Origin: JAABRU01 sp041390465
GTDB lineage: Bacteria; Desulfobacterota; Desulfobacteria; Desulfobacterales; Desulfococcaceae
Assembly (NCBI GenBank): GCA_041390465.1
Contig: JAWKPW010000003.1
Location: 1-64,000 of the forward strand
Length of the DNA: 64,000 nt
Direction of reading: 5' to 3'
Each line of letters starts with the position of its first letter. Within the stretch, counting starts at the first letter, position 1. Below the pieces are notes generated by a model. The model was not told where the DNA came from, did no database searches, and saw only the letters and a program-made list of their open reading frames with translations. The translations under genes and the position numbers were made by a program. Positions 51,337 to 60,898 of the stretch are shown here, piece by piece.

Positions 51337-51735
51337 ATGTTGAAACCCACCATATTATGTGTTGATGACGAAAAATTTATTCTGGAAACCCTCAAGAAGC
51401 AGATCCGCTATATTTTCGGTGACAAATACCGTTATGAAGTGGCGGAAAGTGCGGAAGAGGGATGGGAGGTCATTGAGGAACTGAGCGCAGAAAGACCCAT
51501 ACGCTGCCTGATTTTTTCAGACTATCTCATGCCGGAGGTCCGCGGAGATGAATTTCTGATTCAGGTGCATCAGAAATACCCGGAAATTATAGCGGTGATG
51601 CTTACCGGCCAGGTTGATCCCCAGACCCTCAGTCAGTTGCAGGAAAAACTTCCCCTGCATCGCTGCATCCATAAACCCTGGTCTTTGCAGGATATTATTG
51701 AAGCAGTGGAATCCGGCATGGCAGCTTGGCAATGA
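51337..51735 (+). CDS. Stand-alone response regulator receiver protein
   Basis: A 132-residue receiver domain only: LCVDDEKFILETLKKQI, the phospho-acceptor Asp in CLIFSDYLMPEVRGDEFL, the Thr of AVMLTGQVD and the Lys of CIHKPWSLQDI. No output domain and no kinase gene are adjacent. It probably acts by protein contact, like CheY or phosphorelay proteins. It ends two bases before a strong palindrome. Confidence 0.93.
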   Translation: MLKPTILCVDDEKFILETLKKQIRYIFGDKYRYEVAESAEEGWEVIEELSAERPIRCLIFSDYLMPEVRGDEFLIQVHQKYPEIIAVMLTGQVDPQTLSQLQEKLPLHRCIHKPWSLQDIIEAVESGMAAWQ

Positions 51736-51736
51736 A

Positions 51737-51774
51737 AAACCGCGTGTGCCGGGGCAGACCGGCACACGCGGTTT
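51737..51774. terminator. 16-bp GC-rich hairpin after the receiver gene
   Basis: AAACCGCGTGTGCCGG and its exact complement enclose GGCAGA. It directly follows the TGA of the receiver gene. No T run follows, but the stem is very stable. It may serve both the receiver gene and the convergent nagZ. Confidence 0.7.
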
Positions 51775-51900
51775 CAAAGGATAGAAATAGAAGGAGGACA
51801 ACGTGTCCGATTGTCGTTTTATATAAAAAAAACCAAAAAGGCAATGGGGAAAACAGTGTATTTCCTGATAAGGGAAATCCTGCCCGCGCATTCCTCCTGC

Positions 51901-52893
51901 TTATATCCGGTAGCTGCGCTTCATTTCCAGGATTCTGCGGACAGCGGTTTCGCATCTCTGCCGCAGGCTCTTATGCTCCTGCATGTGCCTGAGAATTTCT
52001 TTATGTGCAATGCCAATGTTCGGGCCCCTGTGACAAATCAGAACAATGTCAATGTCAGCCAGCAGAATCTGGCGGATGCAGGTTTCCATATCATAGTGCT
52101 TTCCAATGGCCCCCATGTCCAGATCATCGGTAATCACCAGGCCCCTGTATCCCATGCGCTCCCGCAGCAGATCCTTTGCAATGCGGACCGAAAGGGACGC
52201 GGGCCACTGCGGATCAATTTTCCGGTACAGGATATGGGAGAGCATCATGCCCGCTGCATTCTGCCGGACAGCAGCCTGAAAGGGAATTAAATCAAAGCAC
52301 TGCAGATCATCCACAGCACTGTCCATGAAAGGCAGATCTTCATGGGAATCGATCACGGTGCGGCCAATGCCGGGAAAGTGCTTTGCCACAGCCATAATAC
52401 TGTTTCGCTGAAAGACTTCGATGAGTCTGCATCCCAGTTCCGAAACCCTGTGCGGATCATGGCTGAAGGCCCGTCCGGCCATAATGCTTTTCATCTCTTT
52501 GGGGGCCACATCCATTACCGGAGCCATGTTCATATTGATGCCCATTGCCGCAAGCTCCCAAGCCATCACTCCGGCCAGATGCTCAGCCTCTTTCCTGCCG
52601 GTCACCGGAGGTCTTGCGGGAAATTCCGTAAAAGGCCATTTCAGACGGGCCACAGCACCGCCTTCCTGATCAATGGCAATCAGCAAAGGAGGCTGGCCGC
52701 ATGCGGCAGCGTATGCCTGAACCGACTGGCAGAGTCCGGAAAGCTGTTTCGGGGATTCAATATTGCGGGAGAAAAGAATGATTCCCCCGACTTTCAGCGT
52801 GCCGATGAGCCATTTCAGATCGCGGTTGAGTCCGGTTCCGTCAAATCCGGCCATCAGGCGCTGGCCTGCAAGTTTTTCATCTGTCATTGTCAT
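51901..52893 (-). CDS. nagZ: Beta-N-acetylhexosaminidase, family GH3
   Basis: Removes N-acetylglucosamine from 1,6-anhydro-muropeptides in cell-wall recycling; cytoplasmic in known cases, and no signal peptide is seen from the chosen start. The start at 52893 (MTMTDEKLAGQRLMAGFDG) is a judgement; the frame extends 48 codons upstream without a ribosome site. The NagZ signature is clear: VAKHFPGIGRTVIDSHEDLP with the His/Asp pair, and the nucleophile Asp in GLVITDDLDMGAI. About 330 residues, normal for NagZ. Confidence 0.92.
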   Translation of the reverse strand: MTMTDEKLAGQRLMAGFDGTGLNRDLKWLIGTLKVGGIILFSRNIESPKQLSGLCQSVQAYAAACGQPPLLIAIDQEGGAVARLKWPFTEFPARPPVTGRKEAEHLAGVMAWELAAMGINMNMAPVMDVAPKEMKSIMAGRAFSHDPHRVSELGCRLIEVFQRNSIMAVAKHFPGIGRTVIDSHEDLPFMDSAVDDLQCFDLIPFQAAVRQNAAGMMLSHILYRKIDPQWPASLSVRIAKDLLRERMGYRGLVITDDLDMGAIGKHYDMETCIRQILLADIDIVLICHRGPNIGIAHKEILRHMQEHKSLRQRCETAVRRILEMKRSYRI

Positions 52894-53191
52894 TGTTTTG
52901 CCGAGGTTGATGGGTTCCGGGTGTCCGGTTCCGAATTTTGAACTGCCGGAGCACCAGTGCCTGGCAAGAATACCTGTTTCCCCTGTGGGAGTAAAGATTT
53001 TTCTGCCTTCGTGCAGGATGCCCTGTGCAGAAAACACAAAAAATATTGTACACTCTCTGTTTTTGTGCTATAACCTGATGAATTGATATGAAATTTGAAT
53101 GGCTTATGCCTGTTTCTGCCGGAATCGCGGAATTGCAACGCTGCCCTGTGTTTTCAGATGGATTCCCCGGTTCCTCAGGAGGACTATTTTT

Positions 53192-54112
53192 ATGAGACTT
53201 GTTACACGGACAGATTTTGACGGTCTGGTATGCGCAGTGCTTCTGGAAGAGGCCGGACTGGTGGACAAATACAAATTTGTTCACCCCAAAGTGATTCAGG
53301 ACGGCCTTCTCACTGTCACATCCGATGACATCATTGCCAATATGCCCTATGCACCGGGATGCGCTTTCTGGTTTGACCATCATGCCAGCGAAATGAACCG
53401 GGTCAATATCAGGGAGATCGAATTCAAGGGGGACTGCCGCCCCGCGCCAAGCGCCGCCCAGGTGATATGGGATTATTTCGGGGGAGAAAAAAAATTTGGA
53501 ACCAAATTTCTGCCGCTGCTGGAGGCTGTCAACAAATATGATTCCGCTGTGCTGACCCGCGAGGAAATCCTCAACCCCTCAGGCTGGATTCTCATCGGAC
53601 TTCTGCTGGATCCCCGTACCGGTCTTGGCCGTTTTGATGATTTCCGTATCAGCACTGTGCAGTTTATGCTGAACATGATCCGCTACTGCCGGACTCTGCG
53701 CGCGGGGGAAATCCTGAAACTGCCGGATGTCAGGGAACGGACAGAACGCTATGCCGAAGAGCAGGCGCTTTTTGAGGAAATGATCCGGAGGTGCGCTCGG
53801 ACAGAAAAAAATGTTCTCATTGTCAATCTGCTCGGTGAGGAAACCATCCATGCGGGCAACCGATTTCTTCCCTGCGCGCTTTTTCCGGATCAGAATATTG
53901 AGCTCCGGATGATGTGGGGTGCAAACAGACAAAAGGTGGTATTCACCTGCGGTCACAGTATCCTCAACCGCAGCAGTCGGACAGATGTGGGAAAGCTGAT
54001 GCTGAAATACGGAGGCGGGGGACATCTGCGGGTTGGCTCCTGCCAGATACCGGCACAAGACCGGGAACGGGTGTTCCATGAAATTCTTGCGCAAGTGCGG
54101 AAAGACGGATAA
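53192..54112 (+). CDS. DHH-family phosphoesterase
   Basis: A 306-residue protein. The start at 53192 (MRLVTRTDFDGLVCAVLLEE) has AGGAGG nine bases upstream. The DHH-like metal site is CAFWFDHHASEMNR, and the C-terminal DHHA1-type end GKLMLKYGGGGHLRVGSCQI holds the GGGH substrate loop. Related proteins cleave nanoRNA, pAp or cyclic dinucleotide products, or bind DNA ends; which applies cannot be told. It is first of a tight plus-strand run with an unknown gene (19-bp gap) and an M48 peptidase (24-bp gap). Confidence 0.86.
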   Translation: MRLVTRTDFDGLVCAVLLEEAGLVDKYKFVHPKVIQDGLLTVTSDDIIANMPYAPGCAFWFDHHASEMNRVNIREIEFKGDCRPAPSAAQVIWDYFGGEKKFGTKFLPLLEAVNKYDSAVLTREEILNPSGWILIGLLLDPRTGLGRFDDFRISTVQFMLNMIRYCRTLRAGEILKLPDVRERTERYAEEQALFEEMIRRCARTEKNVLIVNLLGEETIHAGNRFLPCALFPDQNIELRMMWGANRQKVVFTCGHSILNRSSRTDVGKLMLKYGGGGHLRVGSCQIPAQDRERVFHEILAQVRKDG

Positions 54113-54131
54113 CTGAGACGAGGTACTCGGA

Positions 54132-54947
54132 ATGGAAAAAAGAACACAGGCGGATCTGGAACTGCTCAGTCTGAATCAGACACTGACAGCGGCAGTGATT
54201 CAGTTGCATGCGATGGTGCATCTGATGATCGAAAAAGGGGCTGTCACCAAAGAGGAATATTACAACCGGATCAGAAAAATCAGGGAAAGCTATGAGGAGG
54301 TGGTTGGCACCCGGCTGCCTTTTTTTGACTCCCGTGCGCTGCTTCTGCGACTGGGAGAATACTCCCTGAGAGTGAAAGAGGAGCAGGAAGCCGAAATCCA
54401 TCAGAGCAGAGAAGAGAAAGCGCTTCCTGATGCTGAGGCCGCAGTGGACAGCGCGGCTGATGATTTTCTCAAAACCCTGATTCCTCTGGTATCCGGAAAA
54501 GTTCTGCCCCGCCAGATCAGTCTGGCGGAAGGCCGGATCATCCTCAATGATCCGGAATCGGCCAACCGCATATGTTCCTCCTGCACAGCACAGAACACAG
54601 CCATCATCTCTTCTCTGGGAGCACGGAACATCTGTGAACTGCCGGAACTGCTGATCCGGTACAAAATGCCCAAAGCAAAGGCATTGGAAGGGGTCAATCC
54701 CCGATGCTGGATGCATGTGGTTTCAGAAAAAATGCTGGATGCTGTGGAAAACAGTCTGATCCGCTGGGAGGATGTTCCCCGTTTTCTGTCCAAGACTGCG
54801 GAAAATGTGGATTTGGCCATTGGCGACGGCATATCGGAAGAAGGCATCTTCAGCATTATTGACTGTGCTGTGCTGGAAGCACAGACCGCGCATGACGATG
54901 AAAATTCAAGTCATTTTGACTATGATGACATAGACTGGCAGCATTAA
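54132..54947 (+). CDS. Hypothetical cytoplasmic protein
   Basis: A 271-residue soluble protein, not recognised. It starts with a helical part (LLSLNQTLTAAVIQLHAMVH, then NRIRKIRESYEEVVGTRLPF), has an acidic middle, a CSSCTAQN pair of cysteines near residue 157, and a very acidic C-terminus (DDENSSHFDYDDIDWQH). It lies between a DHH phosphoesterase gene and an M48 peptidase gene in one probable operon, which gives no firm hint of function. Confidence 0.7.
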   Translation: MEKRTQADLELLSLNQTLTAAVIQLHAMVHLMIEKGAVTKEEYYNRIRKIRESYEEVVGTRLPFFDSRALLLRLGEYSLRVKEEQEAEIHQSREEKALPDAEAAVDSAADDFLKTLIPLVSGKVLPRQISLAEGRIILNDPESANRICSSCTAQNTAIISSLGARNICELPELLIRYKMPKAKALEGVNPRCWMHVVSEKMLDAVENSLIRWEDVPRFLSKTAENVDLAIGDGISEEGIFSIIDCAVLEAQTAHDDENSSHFDYDDIDWQH

Positions 54948-54971
54948 GCAGCAGAGGAAAGGGACATTCGG

Positions 54972-56228
54972 ATGAATTTCATTGCAGTCATTATCCTGAC
55001 AGCACTGCTTTCCTGCTTTGTGCTGGAGCTCGCGGCCGACCTTCTCAACCTCCGGATGCTGCGCACCGATCCACCCCCGGAATGCAGGGGCATCTATGAC
55101 CCGGAACGCTACCGCCGGTCTCAGGAATATTTGCGGGTCAACACCCGTTTTGGCTGGATCAGCAGCGGATTCGATCTCCTTGTCTTTCTTCTCTTCTGGT
55201 TTGCCGGAGGTTTTGATCTGCTCGACAGATGGGTCAGAATCGCGGGATGGGGGCCGGTGCTGACCGGAACAGCTTACATCGGCATTCTGCTGCTGATCAA
55301 AAGTCTGCTTTCACTTCCCTTTTCTGTTTACGCCACCTTTGTCATTGAGGAGGGATTTGGTTTCAACAAAACCGACTGGAAAACCTTTGCTGCGGATCGG
55401 ATCAAGGCTCTGCTGCTTTCAGTATTTCTGGGAGGGCCTCTGCTGGGAGCCGTGCTGGGATTTTTTGAATATGCCGGAAACCATGCCTGGTGGTGCTGCT
55501 GGCTGGCTGTCACCATATTCATGCTGCTCATGCAGTATGCGGCGCCCACTTGGATCATGCCGCTTTTCAACCGTTTTGAACCTCTGGAAGACGGTGCACT
55601 CAAACAGGCCATTACAGACTGTGCCCATAAGGCCGAATATCCCCTCAGCGGTGTTTTTGTGATGGACGGTTCCCGAAGATCTGCCAAATCCAATGCCTTT
55701 TTCACCGGTTTTGGCAAAAAGAAACGCATTGTTCTGTTTGACACCCTCATTGCCCGGCACAGCGTTGCGGAACTGCTGGCGGTTCTGGCCCATGAAATCG
55801 GACATTACAAGAAAAAGCATATCCGGCTGAATCTGATGATCGGCATTGTTCACATGGGGATCGTTTTCTGGCTTTTGTCCCTTTTCATTTCCCGTCAGGA
55901 ACTGTTTGACGCGTTTTATATGAGCCATCCCTCTGTCTATGCGGGCATGATTTTTTTCGGAATGCTGCTGACGCCCATTGATTTTTTCCTGGGCATTCTC
56001 ATGCAGATGCTCTCCCGGAAAAACGAATTTGAGGCTGACCGCTTTGCAGTGGAAACCACCCGAAATCCGGAAGCCCTGATCAGAGCGCTGAAAAAGCTGA
56101 CCGCGCACAACCTTTCCAACCTGCTTCCCCATCCCCTGTATGTCTTTCTCCATTATTCCCATCCCCCAATAAGAGAAAGAATCCGGGCCATCAATGCGGT
56201 GCGCCCCGAGGAAACCTCCGCTGTCTGA
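54972..56228 (+). CDS. M48 family membrane metallopeptidase, Ste24/CAAX type
   Basis: A 418-residue integral membrane zinc protease. The active-site motif is AHEIGHYKKKHI (HExxH) near residue 278, and the third ligand Glu is in KNEFEADRFAVE near 356. At least five TM helices lie before and around the site, and the N-terminal Ste24 domain has NTRFGWISSGFDLL and FGFNKTDWKTFAADRIKALL. Bacterial homologues may process or degrade membrane proteins. It is third in the run after the DHH gene. Confidence 0.93.
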   Translation: MNFIAVIILTALLSCFVLELAADLLNLRMLRTDPPPECRGIYDPERYRRSQEYLRVNTRFGWISSGFDLLVFLLFWFAGGFDLLDRWVRIAGWGPVLTGTAYIGILLLIKSLLSLPFSVYATFVIEEGFGFNKTDWKTFAADRIKALLLSVFLGGPLLGAVLGFFEYAGNHAWWCCWLAVTIFMLLMQYAAPTWIMPLFNRFEPLEDGALKQAITDCAHKAEYPLSGVFVMDGSRRSAKSNAFFTGFGKKKRIVLFDTLIARHSVAELLAVLAHEIGHYKKKHIRLNLMIGIVHMGIVFWLLSLFISRQELFDAFYMSHPSVYAGMIFFGMLLTPIDFFLGILMQMLSRKNEFEADRFAVETTRNPEALIRALKKLTAHNLSNLLPHPLYVFLHYSHPPIRERIRAINAVRPEETSAV

Positions 56229-56240
56229 ATTTTGGTTCTG

Positions 56241-56530
56241 AATACCGATTCGCCATTGAAAATATACTTTATGGAAAGCAATTTTTGCGGAAGGCAATAC
56301 CGGTTCGTCGTCGATTTCATAAAGTCCTGCCAGTTTCTTGTGACCTTTGTGCCCTCTTTAGTGTCCTTTGTGGTTAAAACAGACTGGCCAGAAGGCATGT
56401 TTTCAATGGAAAATCTATACAAAACAATCCGCAGATTGCGCAGATGAACGCAGATTTTGGATCAGCGCAACACAGATCCGACATTGATTTGATCCAAATA
56501 TAAGTTTGTTTTCAATGGAGAATCGGCATA
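56241..56530. repeat. Large family A-ended element upstream of hypB
   Basis: Left end AATACCGATTCGCCATTGAA and right end TTCAATGGAGAATCGGCAT are inverted (about 19 of 21 bases counting the flanking A/T). The interior holds phrases like TGTGACCTTTGTGCCCTC and CCGCAGATTGCGCAGATGAA, with another internal end-like TTTTCAATGGAAAATC near 56399. No coding capacity. Confidence 0.65.
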
Positions 56531-56647
56531 AAAGCAAATGCGTACCGCCTGTTTCTGCAAAAAAAATTTTATCCTTGCACAGAATCATGGATTCACCGTA
56601 TATAAACACAGGCACAAAACAAAAAAATCAGTTTCAGGAAGGTGAAA

Positions 56648-57313
56648 ATGGAAATCAAGGTTGTTCGCAAGGTGCTGGATGTAAACGAAAGAATGGCAGA
56701 GGAAAACCGGGCGCTGTTTGCGGAAAAAGGGGTTTTTGTTCTTAACGTCATGAGTTCCCCGGGTTCCGGCAAGACCACAGTGCTGGTCAAAACCATCAGC
56801 CGTCTGATGCCGGAAATCCGTGCTGCCGTGATTGTGGGGGACATCTGCACATCCAATGATGCGGATCGGCTGGCCGTGACCGGCGCGCCTGTGGTGCAGA
56901 TCAATACCGATGCGTTTGGCGGAGACTGCCATCTGGCTGCCCATGTCATTGAAAAAGCAGCAGAGGATATTGATCTGGATGCTGTGGATCTGCTGATTGT
57001 GGAAAATGTGGGAAATCTGGTCTGTCCTGCCGAGTTCGACATCGGCGAGGATGCCCGCGCAGTGGTTCTCAGCGTGGCCGAAGGAGAGGACAAGCCTTTG
57101 AAATATCCTTTGATGTTTCGGGTTTGCAACGCGGCTGTCCTGAATAAGATCGATCTTCTTCCCCATCTGGACTATGACCGGGAGGCGGCGGTGAACAATA
57201 TCCTTCAGGTTCATCCGGGAATGCCGATTTTTGAGATGTCCGCAAAAACCGGAGAGGGGCTTGAACCCTGGATCGCGTGGATCAGAGAGCAGGTGCAGCA
57301 GAAAAAAAGGTAA
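56648..57313 (+). CDS. hypB: Hydrogenase nickel incorporation GTPase
   Basis: Delivers nickel to [NiFe]-hydrogenase with HypA. The ATG at 56648 is preferred (AGGAAGG ahead); a GTG two codons earlier is possible. The SIMIBI GTPase motifs are present: P-loop MSSPGSGKTT, GDICTSNDADRL, the metal-site region GGDCHLAAHV, IVENVGNLVCPAEFDIGED, and the base-recognition NKIDLLP. There is no His-rich N-terminal nickel store and no Cys-rich N-terminus. No other hyp or hydrogenase gene is in the window. Confidence 0.96.
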   Translation: MEIKVVRKVLDVNERMAEENRALFAEKGVFVLNVMSSPGSGKTTVLVKTISRLMPEIRAAVIVGDICTSNDADRLAVTGAPVVQINTDAFGGDCHLAAHVIEKAAEDIDLDAVDLLIVENVGNLVCPAEFDIGEDARAVVLSVAEGEDKPLKYPLMFRVCNAAVLNKIDLLPHLDYDREAAVNNILQVHPGMPIFEMSAKTGEGLEPWIAWIREQVQQKKR

Positions 57314-57389
57314 TTGTTCATTTGCAGTTTATTTTGTTTCCCGCAGAGAACTTGGTTCTTCAGGATTTTTTGTGGAGCAGATATTATTT

Positions 57390-57437
57390 CAGCCACGAAT
57401 TTTCATCATTCGTGTTTATTCGTGCAATTCGTGGCTG
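57390..57437. repeat. CAGCCACGAAT inverted repeat, copy 2
   Basis: CAGCCACGAAT...ATTCGTGTTTATTCGTGCAATTCGTGGCTG, related to 32730-32801. It lies between hypB and the siroheme gene. Confidence 0.7.
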
Positions 57438-57498
57438 AAAAGTGCATTTCCGCAAAAATTCCTGAAGAACCGGATATTTTTCAAATTTTATAATTATC

Positions 57499-58146
57499 AT
57501 GCGCTATTATCCCATAAATCTTGACATCAGAAACCGTGTCTGTGTGGTGGTGGGCGGCGGCGAAGTCGCTACCCGGAAGGTGAACATGCTGCTGCGCTGC
57601 GGGGCTGCTGTGAGGGTTATCGGTCCCAACGTCACGGATGAATTGAAAGAACTGTCCCGCAGCGGCAAAATAGACCTGAAACAACGGGGATACCAAAGCA
57701 GTGATGCGGATGAAAACATTTTTCTGATATTCGGGGCCACAGACAATGCGGACATCAACCGTCAGGTGCGGGAGGATGCGGAACGGATGAAAATCCTCTG
57801 CAATATTGCGGATAATCCGGACATCAGCCAGTTCACCCTTCCGGCTGTGGTGAATCAGGGTGATCTGATTCTCAGCATTTCCACATCCGGCAAAAGCCCG
57901 GCTCTTTCCCGGATTATCCGCAGGGAACTGGAGCAGATTTTTGGGCCGGAATATGCAGAATGCCTGCGAATTATGGGAAAAATTCGGGAAAATCTTCTGA
58001 AGAAAGGCCATGATCCGGATTCTCACCGCAGACTTTTCCGATCTGTTCTGGACAAGGGACTGATACAACTGTTAAAAGAAGAAAACAGTGCGGGTGTCAG
58101 GGCGCTTCTGACGGAGATTTTTGGACAGGACGCGACGATTCCGTAA
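57499..58146 (+). CDS. Precorrin-2 dehydrogenase / sirohydrochlorin ferrochelatase
   Basis: A 215-residue stand-alone homologue of Met8 and of the CysG N-terminal half. It oxidises precorrin-2 with NAD and may insert iron to give siroheme. It has a Rossmann motif CVVVGGGEVATRKVNMLL, the Met8 segment LIFGATDNADINRQV, CNIADNPDISQFTLPAVVNQ (strand with the catalytic Asp), and SISTSGKSPALSRIIRRELE. Siroheme is the cofactor of sulfite reductase, which fits a sulfate reducer. Confidence 0.94.
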   Translation: MRYYPINLDIRNRVCVVVGGGEVATRKVNMLLRCGAAVRVIGPNVTDELKELSRSGKIDLKQRGYQSSDADENIFLIFGATDNADINRQVREDAERMKILCNIADNPDISQFTLPAVVNQGDLILSISTSGKSPALSRIIRRELEQIFGPEYAECLRIMGKIRENLLKKGHDPDSHRRLFRSVLDKGLIQLLKEENSAGVRALLTEIFGQDATIP

Positions 58147-58275
58147 AAGGAAAAATTTTCCGCTGACCGGTTTCAGGAAAACCGGGATCAACCGGTTCCG
58201 GATAACGGTTTTCGTCAGTATGGCAGCAGTGCCCAGGGTGAGCAGCCGACTTGTCAGGCTTTTGTGCAAGACTGA

Positions 58276-59988
58276 TTATTTTGGAACAAACGCGATGCCC
58301 CAGGTTCCGGGCCCCATATGCACACCGGAGGTCAGGGAAAGCGGTCTGACAAGGATTTCCGCCTCAGGGCAGTTTTCGCGGATTTTTTTCTGCACTTCTT
58401 CCTGCACCCATTCCCGGTTGTCCGTGTACTCCAGCAGGATGAGCAGACAGGGATTCTGCTCTGCCGCCCTTTTCAACTGTGTCAGGGCAAAGCCAGTCTG
58501 CGCGTCCCGGTTTCTGACCATTCCCACTTTTCTGGCTCCGTCCGGCTGAGGGCTGATGATTGGTTTCATGTGAAGCATATCCCCGAAAAACGCGCCGGTT
58601 TTGGAAAGTCTGCCCCCGGCCGCGAGATAGTGCAGCCGGTCTATGAAAACAAAATCCTCACACCGGTCAATGATTTTTTCCGCATAAGCGATCACCGCTT
58701 CCGGAGTTTCTGCACGCGCGGCATAACGTGCTGCGGCCAGTGCCATAATTCCCAATCGCCCGGAAGCTGCGCCCGTGTCAACCAAAATCATGCGGTTTTC
58801 CGGATCATTTTTCTCTTTCCATGCTGCGGCTGTCTGCCAGTTCCCAGTGAAAACCGATCCCACGCACAGATACAGCACTTTTTCATACTGACTGACAGCG
58901 CTCTGATACTGCTGATACCGCTCAAATACAGAAGCCTGGGATGTGGAAACCTTTTTTTCCTCCCGCATGGCCTTGTACAGATCATCAGGGTTAAAAAGAC
59001 TTTCCGGCAATGCCCTGTCTTCCATGAGAATATAGCTGTCAAGCAGGGTAATCCCCAGCTCCTGCGCATCAGTACGGGTCACGGAACCGGCAGCATCTGT
59101 CATAACGCGAATGCAGTGGTGCACAGTTTCTGTTTTTTCCGACTGAACAGCCATATCCTCATCAGACCATTGCAGAATATGGCCTATGCTTTGAAATTGT
59201 TGGCGAATTTTTTCTTTTTCCGCACTGTGCAGATGAACACTCAGACAGTTTTCGCCTTTTTCCAATGGAAGAGAAGTCACAACAGTGTGCTGACCATGAT
59301 GCGGAAATCAGATTTTTGCATTTTCCGCATCTTCCTCTGCGGTGCGGATAAGCGCATTGATGCAATGTCCGCTTTCTTTTCTGTGAAAGGCAGCGGAAAT
59401 CTTCAGTTTTCCGGGAAAGCGTTCACAGGGGGAAAGCATTTTTTCCGGAGCGTTGGACAGGGTGCAGAAAAAGGTTTCCAAAAAAAGAAACATGCCCAGC
59501 GCGCCTGCATCCACAACTCCGGATTCCCGGAGTTCCGGCAGCGTTTCCGCTGTGGACCGCACTGTGTCGGAGAGAGGAATGACCAGCGGCTCAGGAGAAT
59601 CTTTCAAGGAGATTTCCGGTACAGTATCCGCGAAGGTGTCAAACACAGAAAGCATGGTTCCGGCTTTGGGAGCGGATACGGCCTGATACGCGGCTTTTCT
59701 TGCGGAATCGGCTGCAGAGGGAATGTCAGAAAGGCTGAGAGTTTTTATGAATTCTGAAAAAAAACGGGCTGCAATATTTCCGGAATTTCCCCGCGCGGAA
59801 AACAGCAGTTGTCTGGCTGTCCTGTCCGGATTTCCATCCAGATTCCGCAGGGGCCGGAGACTCAAAATCAGATTGCGTCCTGTATCTGCATCTGCAACCG
59901 GAAACACATTGATGCGATCCAGCAGATCCGCCCAGGCCGACATCCGTTCCGTTGCCCGGACAAAAGACTGGCGTATGATTTCTTCCAT
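58276..59988 (-). pseudogene. DAK2-DegV fusion (FakA-FakB-like) split by an in-frame TGA
   Basis: Two halves in one frame. From 59988 the DAK2/DhaL-type kinase domain reads DRINVFPVADADTGRNLILS, FSARGNSGNIAARFFSEFIK and SGVVDAGALGMFLFLE. From about 59300 the linker and the DegV fatty-acid-binding domain read CLSVHLHSAEKEKIRQQF, VMTDAAGSVTRTDAQELGIT, KKVSTSQASVFERY and LAAGGRLSKTGAFFGDML. A single TGA at 59310-59308 (AKI-stop-FPHHGQ) separates them; the frame is otherwise open for 570 codons. In Firmicutes FakA and FakB act together to phosphorylate fatty acids. The TGA may be a mutation of CGA, an error, or read through. Confidence 0.85.
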
Positions 59989-59990
59989 CT

Positions 59991-60407
59991 TCAGAATCCC
60001 AATGCGCTGCGGATTTCCGCAGGAATCTCGTACATGGTTTCCATTTCCGGCATTTTCACAGCCACCTGCTCCCCCCGGCCTTTGGCGCAGACCGCATTGT
60101 CCCGGACGCGGCGTATTTCAAAATCAATGACAATCTTGATGCCTGCCTCTGCAAGGGTGGCTTTGCATACAAATTCATCCCCGTAAGTCAGAGATGCAAT
60201 ATGCTTGGTGGAGGTTTTGATGACCGGAAAAAGATACTGGGTATCCTGATAATAGCGGTACAAATCAACCCCGGCTTCCGTGAACAGGCCGAATCTGGCA
60301 ATGTCAAAATATTTCAAATAATTGCCATGCCACACAATCTGAACCGGGTCAAGATCGTGGAAGGGAACCTTCATGCGGTATTCATAAATTCTCTGATTTT
60401 TCATCAA
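59991..60407 (-). CDS. Acyl-CoA thioesterase, YbgC/4HBT type
   Basis: A 138-residue hotdog-fold enzyme. The 4HBT active-site pattern is FHDLDPVQIVWHGNYLKYFD with the catalytic Asp, and LTYGDEFVCKATLAEAG is the usual central strand. It probably hydrolyses acyl-CoA or a related thioester; the substrate is unknown. It lies two bases before fakA-degV and overlaps rfaE2 by four bases (ATGA), so these minus-strand genes form one operon. Confidence 0.9.
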   Translation of the reverse strand: MMKNQRIYEYRMKVPFHDLDPVQIVWHGNYLKYFDIARFGLFTEAGVDLYRYYQDTQYLFPVIKTSTKHIASLTYGDEFVCKATLAEAGIKIVIDFEIRRVRDNAVCAKGRGEQVAVKMPEMETMYEIPAEIRSALGF

Positions 60408-60898
60408 TATCTTTCTTTCTGATTCAGGTGCAGAATCCGCTCAATGATTGCCGTGGTGGACGCGCCCGGAACCAGATGGATTCTTTCCACCCGTCCGCCG
60501 ATGGATTTGACAAAATCTCCGCCGATAATGTCTTTTTCAGCCCAGTCCGCTCCTTTGACCAGCACATGGGGTTTGAGGCTTTGGATAAGCAGCAGAGGAT
60601 CATGTTCATCAAAAATGCTAACATAATCCACGCATTCCAGAGCGGCCAGCACCTCAGCCCGCTGCTGCTGCGGAACAATGGGACGTTTTTCACCTTTGAT
60701 GGCGTGCACGGAAGCATCAGAATTCAGCCCCACCACCAGCAGATCGCCCTGTTTTCGGGCAGCATTGAGATAGCGCACATGTCCCGCATGGAGCAGATCA
60801 AAGCAGCCGTTGGTGAATACGATGGCATGCCCATCCTGCCGCTTTTTTTCCAGAATGGCGGACAAAGTTTCCCTGTCCTGTATTTTGTCAGATCTCAT
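60404..60898 (-). CDS. rfaE2: D-glycero-beta-D-manno-heptose 1-phosphate adenylyltransferase
   Basis: Makes ADP-heptose for the LPS inner core. The start at 60898 (MRSDKIQDRETLSAILEKKR) has GGAGG five bases upstream and gives 164 residues, the length of the free-standing RfaE2 domain (HldE C-terminal half). The nucleotidyltransferase motif is FTNGCFDLLHAGHVRYLNAA, with LVVGLNSDASV and the C-terminal VPGASTTAIIERI. The start overlaps the nitrilase gene by 11 bases. The kinase half (RfaE1) is not in the window. Confidence 0.95.
   Translation of the reverse strand: MRSDKIQDRETLSAILEKKRQDGHAIVFTNGCFDLLHAGHVRYLNAARKQGDLLVVGLNSDASVHAIKGEKRPIVPQQQRAEVLAALECVDYVSIFDEHDPLLLIQSLKPHVLVKGADWAEKDIIGGDFVKSIGGRVERIHLVPGASTTAIIERILHLNQKERY

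Noticed and set aside
59270..59312. Possible selenocysteine insertion at the in-frame TGA of fakA-degV
   Set aside because: A small stem (GTCAGCAC/GTTGTGAC) lies downstream, but the loop lacks the usual GU-type apical sequence, and no selenoprotein is known in this family.
58318..59757. 479-codon plus-strand frame opposite fakA-degV
   Set aside because: Long only because of the codon bias of the opposite strand; no family features and crosses two real domains.
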